The notes under the pieces are model-generated. The model did not search any database, was not told the origin of the DNA, and saw only the letters and a program-made list of their open reading frames with translations. Shown piece by piece: positions 54,136-60,607 of a stretch of 64,000 nt of DNA. Every line of letters begins with the position of its first letter. Position 1 is the first letter of the stretch. Both the position numbers and the translations under genes were made by a program. The stretch covers positions 116,711 to 180,710 of the forward strand of contig NZ_BAFV01000070.1 of assembly GCF_000308515.1 (NCBI RefSeq), in the 5' to 3' direction. The stretch comes from Nocardia carnea NBRC 14403. GTDB taxonomy: Bacteria > Actinomycetota > Actinomycetes > Mycobacteriales > Mycobacteriaceae.

Positions 54136-55641
54136 TCAGTAACAGGTGAGCGGCTGCAACTGGTCCCCGGCTCGCGGCCCCAAACCGTCGTAGGCAGCCG
54201 CGATGGCCGTAACGGCCCGGCGGAGTTCGGGTTCGGGATTCGTATAGGGCAGGCGTAGAAAGCGTTCGAAGGCGCCCTGCACCCCGAACCGCGGCCCTGC
54301 CGCCAGCAGCACACCGTGATTGGGGGCAGTGGCGGCCAGCGCGGTCGAGACCGGGGCGGGCAGTTGCGCCCACACCGACATTCCGCCCACGCCGGGCAGC
54401 ACATACCAGTCCGGCAGCTCCTCGGCCATCGCCGTCAGCAATGCCTCCCGTTGATCGCGCAGCAGTTTGCGACGCCGCGCAAGAATGGGTTCGGCATGTT
54501 CGAGCAGATGGACTGCCGCGAGTTGATCCATCACGGGCGTACCGAGGTCGACGGTCGCGCGGGTGGTGAGCAGCCGGGTGATCAGCGATTCCGAGGTCCG
54601 GATCCAGCCGACCCGCAGCCCGCCCCAGAACGATTTGGACGCCGAACCGATGGTGATCACCTCGGGGCCCTTCGCGAACGCGGCGACCGGCGCGACCGGC
54701 GCCGTATCGCCGAGCGACAGATTCGCCATGGATTCGTCGATGATCAGCATCATCCGGGTCTCCCGGGCGATCGCGGCCAGTTCCGCGCGAGCCGGCTCGT
54801 TCATCAGGAAACCGGTCGGGTTGTTGTGGTCGGGTACCAGATAGGCCAGACTCGCCGCCGTCTGCCGGGCGGCGCTGCGCAAACCGTCCAGGTCCCAGGC
54901 CGAATCCGGATCCTCGATACGCAACGGCACCGGCACCGGGCGGGCGCCGACATCCCGGATCGCCTCGATCGCGTTCGGGTAGGTGGGGTGGTCGATGAGC
55001 ACCCGGGCCGAGGGCGGTGCGAGCACGTTCAGTAGCAGTCGCAGGCCGTGCTGGGCGCCGAGGGTCACCAGGATCTGGTCGGCGCCGGTCGGCAATCCGC
55101 GTTCGGTGTAGCGGCGAGCGATCGCTTCGCGCAACGGCAGGATACCGACCGGGTCCATACCGTGCGTGCTCAGATACGACGAAATACCCTGCAACGCAAC
55201 AGAATAGGCGTCCTCCATCTCCGGCGGCGCGGTCATCGCGGCATACGTCAGATCGACCGCAGGCTGGGTGCCGGTGGCCATGGTGGCCAGAATCCCGCGC
55301 CCGGCACGGCCGCCGTCGTGTGCGATCGCCGGCGGCAGCGCGACGGTGGACCGCGAACCCTGCCGGGTGATGAGGTAACCGTGTTCGCGCAGCAGCGCAT
55401 AGGTGGAGGTCACGGTGGTGCGGCTGACCCCGAGAGTGGTGGCGAGATCGCGTTCACTGGGCAGGGCGATGCCCAGCGGGGCTCGGCCGTCGTGGATGAG
55501 CAGCCGGATACCCTCCGCCAAGGCGAGATAGGCAGGCCGGGCGGGACGTCGCGCACCCCCGTCGGCGGATGCCGGGTCCGGGCCGCGCCACTGCCCCAGA
55601 TCACGGGCCAGACCCGCGGCGCCGAGCACTCTCGTCGACAT
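54136..55641 (-). CDS. MocR-type regulator (GntR helix-turn-helix + aminotransferase)
   Basis: A 501-residue fusion of a GntR winged helix and a fold-type I aminotransferase domain, from ATG 55641 (MSTRVLGAAGLA). The HTH is LAEGIRLLIHDGRAPLGIALP, followed by SERDLATTLGVSRTTVTSTY. PLP residues are visible as DHNNPTGFL (Asn/Asp) and SASKSFWGGLRVGW (Schiff-base lysine). Such proteins bind PLP as effector and often activate vitamin B6, GABA or membrane-protein genes. The divergent 74-residue membrane protein is the obvious target; many actinobacterial MocR genes of the YczR type also pair with a divergent membrane gene. Confidence 0.9.
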   Translation of the reverse strand: MSTRVLGAAGLARDLGQWRGPDPASADGGARRPARPAYLALAEGIRLLIHDGRAPLGIALPSERDLATTLGVSRTTVTSTYALLREHGYLITRQGSRSTVALPPAIAHDGGRAGRGILATMATGTQPAVDLTYAAMTAPPEMEDAYSVALQGISSYLSTHGMDPVGILPLREAIARRYTERGLPTGADQILVTLGAQHGLRLLLNVLAPPSARVLIDHPTYPNAIEAIRDVGARPVPVPLRIEDPDSAWDLDGLRSAARQTAASLAYLVPDHNNPTGFLMNEPARAELAAIARETRMMLIIDESMANLSLGDTAPVAPVAAFAKGPEVITIGSASKSFWGGLRVGWIRTSESLITRLLTTRATVDLGTPVMDQLAAVHLLEHAEPILARRRKLLRDQREALLTAMAEELPDWYVLPGVGGMSVWAQLPAPVSTALAATAPNHGVLLAAGPRFGVQGAFERFLRLPYTNPEPELRRAVTAIAAAYDGLGPRAGDQLQPLTCY

Positions 55642-55682
55642 AAGTCCAGTATCGACCGATTGGCTCTTTATCGGCAAGTCCA
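55642..55682. promoter_or_regulatory. MocR-type direct repeats
   Basis: AAGTCCA occurs at 55642-55648 and again at 55676-55682 in the same orientation, 34 bp apart. An inverted GATTGG/CCAATC pair lies between and over the second copy (55658-55685). Direct repeats on one face of the DNA in a divergent promoter are characteristic of MocR sites. Binding is inferred. Confidence 0.5.
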
Positions 55683-55701
55683 ATCGGGCGATAGTGGGAG
55701 T

Positions 55702-55926
55702 ATGACACTCTTTGTGGCGCTCGTAGGAGTGGGAACCTTCGTCTATTTCGCCTACCAGTACCTGGTCACCGAATCGCGGATACCGGAACTACTGGAACGG
55801 TACCGGCCGCTCGGTTCGGTCACCGACCGGTCGGCGACGCGATACGACACCGAACGCGGCTACCGGGACTTGAATGCCGCACGGTCGCACCGGGAAACGT
55901 CGCCGCTGCGCACCCGCACGACCTGA
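55702..55926 (+). CDS. Small single-helix membrane protein
   Basis: A 74-residue protein from ATG 55702 with a GGGAG site just upstream. One hydrophobic helix (MTLFVALVGVGTFVYFAYQY) is followed by a polar Arg/Glu/Thr-rich tail. The tail's ERYRPLGSVTDRSATRYDTE is not a motif I know. It is divergent from the MocR gene and shares its promoter region, so it is probably its regulatory target. Unlike YczE partners, which have several helices, it has only one. Function is unknown. Confidence 0.6.
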   Translation: MTLFVALVGVGTFVYFAYQYLVTESRIPELLERYRPLGSVTDRSATRYDTERGYRDLNAARSHRETSPLRTRTT

Positions 55927-56084
55927 GGCGCGGCCCCGAGGGGACCGAAGCGAGGAACGTGTTCGGCAACCCCGTCCGAGCCCCGCAACATCGGAACCCG
56001 CCCGCCCGGACCGCCGGGCGCACGGGGCGGCAGCAATCCGGCTGTGACGCGATCCGGGGGTGCACGCGCGGCAGACCCTCACCT

Positions 56085-56112
56085 ACCAGTCCAGTTTTCC
56101 AACTGGACTGGT
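56085..56112. terminator. Bidirectional terminator hairpin
   Basis: A perfect 12-bp stem (ACCAGTCCAGTT / AACTGGACTGGT) with loop TTCC lies 5 bp beyond the stop of the minus-strand lipoprotein gene. It is also downstream of the plus-strand small membrane protein gene. It is less GC-rich than the other stems here, and the convergent layout supports termination in both directions. Confidence 0.7.
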
Positions 56113-56117
56113 TCGGC

Positions 56118-56402
56118 CTATTTCAATGGATGTTGCCGGTAGAACTCACACGCCTCACCCGACAACAAGCCGTCCTCACAGGCGAAATAGGTCTGGATAC
56201 AGGAATTGGTATCGCACCCCAGCCGCACCAGCTCGTCCCGGATGCGCAGGCTACGTTCCTGCGGGGTCTCGGTCGCCACCTGCGAAGCCGCCGGAGCCGC
56301 GGCGATGGCGTGGCCGCCGGTGTCCTGCGCACACCCGGAGAGCAGCGCAGTCGTGGCGCACAGCGATACGGTCGCGGCGAGGACGGCGGATTTCCTGCCC
56401 AT
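56118..56402 (-). CDS. Small cysteine-rich lipoprotein
   Basis: A 94-residue lipoprotein with a signal peptide and lipobox LLSGC (Cys24). The mature part has an Ala-rich linker and a C-terminal four-cysteine segment (GCDTNSCIQTYFACEDG with EACEFYRQ), enough for two disulfides outside the membrane. Secretion and lipidation are clear from sequence; function is not. It stands alone between convergent and same-strand neighbours. Confidence 0.8.
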   Translation of the reverse strand: MGRKSAVLAATVSLCATTALLSGCAQDTGGHAIAAAPAASQVATETPQERSLRIRDELVRLGCDTNSCIQTYFACEDGLLSGEACEFYRQHPLK

Positions 56403-56516
56403 AGATTACGCACCTCCACGTCCCCCGGTGTTCGACGAGCGCCAGCGTAACCGATACCCGCGAGGACCTGGAAACACCGGCCGAACGCAATAACACCGCC
56501 GGTCGCGGCCGTGCGC

Positions 56517-57485
56517 CTAAGCGGCCAGGGCGAGTTGACGTTCCATGGACAGTAGTGCGGCGCCGACCATTCCTGCCCCCGTGCCGAGTTGGGCAGGGAC
56601 TATCGGTGGAAGGGTGCGTTTCGAACCCGCAAAGACATGTTTGTGGAAGCTCTTCTGCGTGGGCGGGTAGAGGTAGTCGCCGGCCGCCATCAGGCCGCCT
56701 CCGATGATGACGACCTCGGGATCGAATACGTTGACCAGGCCGGCCAGACCGGCGCCGAGCCAGTACCCGAGTTCGTCGAACAGGCTGCGTGCCGTGTGGT
56801 CGCCTTGCTGGGCTGCGGCGAATACCGTTTCACCGGTAACGTGGTCGGCGCCGCCGGCGAGTGTGGCGAGCGGGCCGTGCGGCTCGGCGGCGGCGACTTC
56901 GCGCCCCCTGCGCCCCAGGGCCGTTCCGGAGGCGTGGGCTTCGAGGCAGCCCACCGAGCCGCAGCCGCAGCGGATGTTCCCGCTCGGGTTGACGACCAGA
57001 TGGCCGATTTCGGCACCGATACCATGCTGTCCTCGCAAGAGGGCTCCGTCGACGATCAGTCCGCCTCCCACTCCGGTGCCCACGGTTATCGCTACGACAT
57101 TGCGGTGGCCGGTGCCGCTGCCCGCTCGCGCCTCTGCCCAGGCGGCGGCGTTGGCGTCGTTCTCTACAGCGGTGGGCAGTCCGGTGTGCTCGATGAGCAG
57201 TTCCTGCAGTGGCAGGTCGCGGTACGCGTTGTTGGGAGCGGTGATGATACGACCGGCAGGCCAGGTGATCATTCCGGCTGCGCCGACGCCGACGGAGGTG
57301 ATCTCGGGATGCAGGGCGCGCATCCGGTCGACCAGTTCGAGAAGTGCCGCCAATGTCGAATCGGTGCCCTCATCGGTCGGGCTGGGGACCTGCATGCGGT
57401 GCAGGATCCGGCCCTCGGGGTCGACAACACCTCCTGCGATCTTGGTTCCACCCACGTCGAGGCCGATGGCGCATGTGGTGGTCAT
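56517..57485 (-). CDS. ROK-family sugar kinase (glucokinase-like)
   Basis: A 322-residue ROK kinase from ATG 57485 (MTTTCAIGLDVGGTK). The phosphate loop is IGLDVGGTKIAGGVV, the catalytic Asp lies in ENDANAAAWAEA, and VAITVGTGVGGGLIVDG follows. The sugar/zinc motif is canonical: GAEIGHLVV then RCGCGSVGCLEAHASG. Glucose, N-acetylmannosamine or another hexose could be the substrate. It starts 2 bp after the ROK regulator stop and is the last gene of a four-gene operon whose first two products I do not recognise. Codon use is somewhat less GC-extreme than in the core genes. Confidence 0.9.
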   Translation of the reverse strand: MTTTCAIGLDVGGTKIAGGVVDPEGRILHRMQVPSPTDEGTDSTLAALLELVDRMRALHPEITSVGVGAAGMITWPAGRIITAPNNAYRDLPLQELLIEHTGLPTAVENDANAAAWAEARAGSGTGHRNVVAITVGTGVGGGLIVDGALLRGQHGIGAEIGHLVVNPSGNIRCGCGSVGCLEAHASGTALGRRGREVAAAEPHGPLATLAGGADHVTGETVFAAAQQGDHTARSLFDELGYWLGAGLAGLVNVFDPEVVIIGGGLMAAGDYLYPPTQKSFHKHVFAGSKRTLPPIVPAQLGTGAGMVGAALLSMERQLALAA

Positions 57486-57487
57486 GG

Positions 57488-58924
57488 TCAGTATTTCCTT
57501 TCGTCGCACCGGCCGGGTCGGCCGGCAGGTTTAGGGGAACCCAATTGGCCGGTGTGACCGGTGATCATGTCGTGCACGACCAGGCAGGCCGCGCCGCGTG
57601 CGCCGTTCCATTCGCCGGTCTCCTCGACCACCTCGACGCTGTCGGGTTCGATACCTCTGCCGTAGGCGTGGTCCTGGATCGCTTCGCGCATGGCATGGTC
57701 GTAGTGCCGGTCGAAGACGACCGGGGTGGCACCCTCGACCCTGGTGATGGCTGGGCCGGTCAGGACGATGCGGGAGGTGTCGAGTAGATCGACCAGAGTC
57801 GAAAGACCAGTACCCAAATACGTTCCGGCCTGAGAGAAGGCCCGGATGGACGAGGCGTCGCCCGCGGCCGCGAGCTCACGGGCTTCGTCCAGACTGTCTA
57901 CCGCGAGCGGGCTGAGGATGGCCTGGCGGGTCGACATGGCCTCCAGGCAGCCTCTGTCGCCGCAACGGCACGGAAAACCATCCGGTTTCACCATGATGTT
58001 GCCCAGTTCCAGACTTTTTCCCGTGGCGCCGCGGTAGATCTCGTGATCGATGAAGTGCGCGGCACCGACCCCCACGTCGGTGATCAGGACGACCGTGAAA
58101 GGCGCGTCGTTGAAGTAGGCGCCGCCGCCGTACAGCTGGTAGGCCGCCGCACGTCCGTTGGCGTCGTTGTCTACCACGATGCTGTTCTTGTCGACGCCGG
58201 TCACGTCCCTGATCCGCTGACGCAACCGGACAACGGGACCCCATCGTCCCGATCGGCGCCGGGCAGCGCCCCAGCGCAGATCGGGAGCGAACAGCACTTC
58301 TCCGGTGTGGCGGTTGATATGCCCACCCAGCGATACGCCGATCCCGATCACCGGATTCCATCCCTCGTCCAGTACGTCCGGATGCCGTTTCTGGATGTAG
58401 TCGAGGAGCTGGTCCTCGAGCGAATGGAACAGACCTCGGATGGTGTCCACGACCTGGTCTTCGTCGACCCACCCCTTGTGCGGCTCGCCGCCCGTCCATA
58501 CCGAATCGCCCATATCGGCGACCTGGGTTCTGACGGGTTCGCCGGCCAGGTTCATGACCACCCCCACCACCTTGTCCGCGGAGACCTCGAATCCGATGGT
58601 GTGATGGGTGCGGCGGTCGACAACGACCGGCTTGGGCCGTCGTCCGTGGGACGTGGCGCGGCCGTCGGAAATACTGACGAACCGGCGCTCCTCGAGTTTC
58701 TTCACCAACCCGCTGACCGTGCCCGCGGAAAGGCCCAGAAGCTCGGCGATATCGCCCGTGGAAGGGCGATCTACCGTGACGATGGTGGAGAACACCCGTT
58801 CCAGGTTGTTGGTCGCCACCCCCTTCTTCCGCGCGGAGGCCGGATACGCTTGGTGCGCACCGCTACTGATCTGGCTATGGGCCTGCTGGACGGTGAGACG
58901 CGGACTGTGCCGATCGGCTGACAT
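57488..58924 (-). CDS. ROK-family transcriptional regulator (NagC/XylR type)
   Basis: A 478-residue regulator with an N-terminal winged helix (STGDIAELLGLSAGTVSGLV, about residues 55-74) and a full ROK domain. The catalytic-type Asp motif is present as VVDNDANGRAAAY, and the cysteine cluster as CRCGDRGCLEAMSTR. The usual EIGH histidine, a sugar and zinc ligand in the family, is replaced by Asn (LELGNIMVKPDG). The inter-domain region carries an extra loop (TGGEPHKGWVDEDQ). ATG 58924 follows AAAGGA. It probably represses the operon in which it lies, with the palindrome 60242-60255 as candidate site. Confidence 0.9.
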   Translation of the reverse strand: MSADRHSPRLTVQQAHSQISSGAHQAYPASARKKGVATNNLERVFSTIVTVDRPSTGDIAELLGLSAGTVSGLVKKLEERRFVSISDGRATSHGRRPKPVVVDRRTHHTIGFEVSADKVVGVVMNLAGEPVRTQVADMGDSVWTGGEPHKGWVDEDQVVDTIRGLFHSLEDQLLDYIQKRHPDVLDEGWNPVIGIGVSLGGHINRHTGEVLFAPDLRWGAARRRSGRWGPVVRLRQRIRDVTGVDKNSIVVDNDANGRAAAYQLYGGGAYFNDAPFTVVLITDVGVGAAHFIDHEIYRGATGKSLELGNIMVKPDGFPCRCGDRGCLEAMSTRQAILSPLAVDSLDEARELAAAGDASSIRAFSQAGTYLGTGLSTLVDLLDTSRIVLTGPAITRVEGATPVVFDRHYDHAMREAIQDHAYGRGIEPDSVEVVEETGEWNGARGAACLVVHDMITGHTGQLGSPKPAGRPGRCDERKY

Positions 58925-58949
58925 ACGGGAATTCCTTTCACACGAGCAG

Positions 58950-59687
58950 TCACCGGATCGGGGTGTAACCGATGCCGGACGGATGAGGACGCGGAGAGTG
59001 CGGATCGCGACTCGTCAGAAAGGCGACCGGGATCCGGGACGGGAAACGCAGCATCGGGACATAGGTGATCGGGTCACCACGCCGGAGGTCGGCGCACTTC
59101 GGTTCGGCCTGCCCGGCCGGGTGGTGGTGGCCGCCGCGGCAGTGGGCGTAGCAGCGGGCGTCGCGCCGCGCCAACTCCAACTCCACCGGCTCGGCGGCGT
59201 TCCCCTGCGTGCTGTGCACGACACCGGGTTTATCCCGGTACGGCATGTGCACGACTACACCCGACCGGCGTTCGGGGCCTGCCAAATCGCCGGCGAGTTC
59301 CCACCGCCGGGAGAGGTCACCCTCGTCTTCGAGGCGTGCGCAGGCCAGGACTTCCTCGTCCAGCGTGGGAACCAGGTGCCGCCGAAACAGGACCACTCGC
59401 CACTGAGCCCTACGCAGGGCAGCCACCGGCGGTATCGATTCGGGAGCCAGCAGCACGTACCGGTTGCCTTTGACCGTGAGCGCCCACATCGCGCGAATCG
59501 ACGAGTCGAACGCCTGCACAGTGAGATATCGCAGCTCGCGCGCGAGGACCGTCGCTTCCAGGTCCCGGCCGACCATCTCGAGATCGGCGGAAAGACTTCC
59601 CCCGTAGTCTCGAACGATACTGCAGATACTGTTGAGTCCGTTGAGTACAACGCTTGCGATCTGGTGGTTCCCTCGGCATCGGCACAT
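58950..59687 (-). CDS. Unrecognised 245-residue protein of the ROK operon
   Basis: From ATG 59687, codon third positions are mostly G/C, so this is real coding sequence. The N-terminus MCRCRGNHQ is Cys/His-bearing. Residues 10-110 look mixed helical/strand (VRDYGGSLSADLEMVGRDL; VTVKGNRYVLL-like strand). A second Cys/His cluster lies at about 179-198 (C179, H182, C183, H187-H189, C198: CYAHCRGGHHHP), suggesting metal binding. The C-terminal 45 residues are Pro/Arg-rich. No signal peptide or membrane helix is seen. It is the second gene of the operon, 25 bp before the ROK regulator. I assign no family. Confidence 0.7.
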   Translation of the reverse strand: MCRCRGNHQIASVVLNGLNSICSIVRDYGGSLSADLEMVGRDLEATVLARELRYLTVQAFDSSIRAMWALTVKGNRYVLLAPESIPPVAALRRAQWRVVLFRRHLVPTLDEEVLACARLEDEGDLSRRWELAGDLAGPERRSGVVVHMPYRDKPGVVHSTQGNAAEPVELELARRDARCYAHCRGGHHHPAGQAEPKCADLRRGDPITYVPMLRFPSRIPVAFLTSRDPHSPRPHPSGIGYTPIR

Positions 59688-59802
59688 GGCAGACTTCTCT
59701 TTTCGTAGAGCCGTAGATCCGGCAGCCGAGACAGCTTCGATACCCGAGGGCCGAAGCCGATGATCTCGCAAGTCCCAGCCCTCTACGGTTTCGGATCCCG
59801 GG

Positions 59803-60096
59803 TCAGGCGGGGGTGACATCCGGATAGTCCTGGACGGGCCCCGGGGAGGGCGGCGGGCCGCCGCGCGCCGCCTTGATGAGGAGAATCACCGTCGTGTAGC
59901 CGGTGAGGACCGCGACGCTGTGCTCACCGGGGTAGAAGGCATGGCAGGCAAACCCCAAGGGCAACAGGTGAAGTGCGGTGAAGTACGCACGGGCGCGCAG
60001 CATTCCCGGCGAGCGCCACAGCAGCGTGGACCCTTTCACGAAGTGGTTGAACGCCTCGGTCAAACGCTGGCCGGGGTCGTCAGGTGTACTCGACAT
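59803..60096 (-). CDS. Unrecognised 97-residue membrane protein, first gene of the ROK operon
   Basis: From ATG 60096 (MSSTPDDPGQRL), with GAAGGAG about 8 nt upstream. An amphipathic N-terminal part (RLTEAFNHFVKGSTLLWRSP) is followed by two hydrophobic segments, about 41-56 (FTALHLLPLGFACHAF) and 63-80 (VAVLTGYTTVILLIKAA). The tail is Pro-rich. This predicts a two-helix membrane protein. A 115-bp gap separates it from the next gene, but the strand and lack of another promoter suggest one transcript. No family is recognised. Confidence 0.65.
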   Translation of the reverse strand: MSSTPDDPGQRLTEAFNHFVKGSTLLWRSPGMLRARAYFTALHLLPLGFACHAFYPGEHSVAVLTGYTTVILLIKAARGGPPPSPGPVQDYPDVTPA

Positions 60097-60590
60097 GAGC
60101 AAGGCTCCTTCATAAGCACGGATGCGAGGAACACGTGCCCACGGAAACGCGTAACTCCGCGACGGCCCAGACGTGTGAACTATCGGTACCGAAGATTCGG
60201 AACCCCTCTGGTGTGGCCCAGATTACGCATGGTCTCATCGAATCGGCAAGCCGATCCGGGGCAGATTGTCTTCGAGTAGCGAAGTTTCTAGTACGGGGTT
60301 ATGTCAGATAATGGCCCACATGGGCCGTAAATAGCTGCTCAGCACAGCTTTTCGGCTGACAGCACACAATCATCCACTGCGTCGGCCATGTGTAGACGGC
60401 TAGAAAAGCACTTCGGAAGTGGCGGTTCGGACAATGATCGACATAGCCATGCGCTATCGAGGAGGCGGTCGCGCTCATGCCGGTCGTCACGGGATCAGCA
60501 GCTACTGCCCGGCGCGGGGCCCGACCGGCAATCAGCAACACTCCGGCAACCACGGAGAACGTGCGGACCCCGACGACCGCCGTCCCGGCT
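60097..60590. other. Long intergenic region upstream of the ROK operon
   Basis: This stretch of 494 bp has no secure gene. On the minus strand it carries a candidate promoter (TTGCCG, 18 nt, TAATCT) followed by a leader of more than 100 nt, and a palindrome at 60242-60255. A small GGCCCACATGGGCC palindrome lies at about 60313-60326. The half nearest the LuxR gene contains a weakly supported reading frame (60299-60607). Base composition is clearly more A/T-rich than average, which fits regulatory DNA. Confidence 0.55.
60242..60255. promoter_or_regulatory. Palindrome overlapping the ROK-operon promoter
   Basis: ATCGGC and GCCGAT arms flank AA. On the minus strand the right half overlaps TTGCCG, which with TAATCT 18 nt further on makes a plausible promoter about 140 bp before the first gene. 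An operator over the -35 would give simple repression, and the operon encodes a ROK repressor. This is inference from layout. Confidence 0.45.
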
Positions 60591-60607
60591 TCAGCGGGGC
60601 GATTCAC
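60299..60607 (-). other. Possible small secreted protein overlapping the LuxR gene end
   Basis: GTG 60607 overlaps the last 17 nt of the LuxR-type gene and opens a 102-codon frame. Its first 40 residues resemble a signal peptide (FSVVAGVLLIAGRAPRRAVA, then ADPV). The rest has five cysteines but weak codon bias and no recognised family. Third-position GC falls along its length. It could be a decaying gene or chance; I list it only as a possibility. Confidence 0.25.

Noticed and set aside
58608..59708. A 366-codon plus-strand frame opposite the ROK regulator start and the 245-residue protein
   Set aside because: The minus-strand genes have ribosome sites, coherent codon bias and, for the regulator, recognisable HTH and ROK motifs. 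The plus frame has none.
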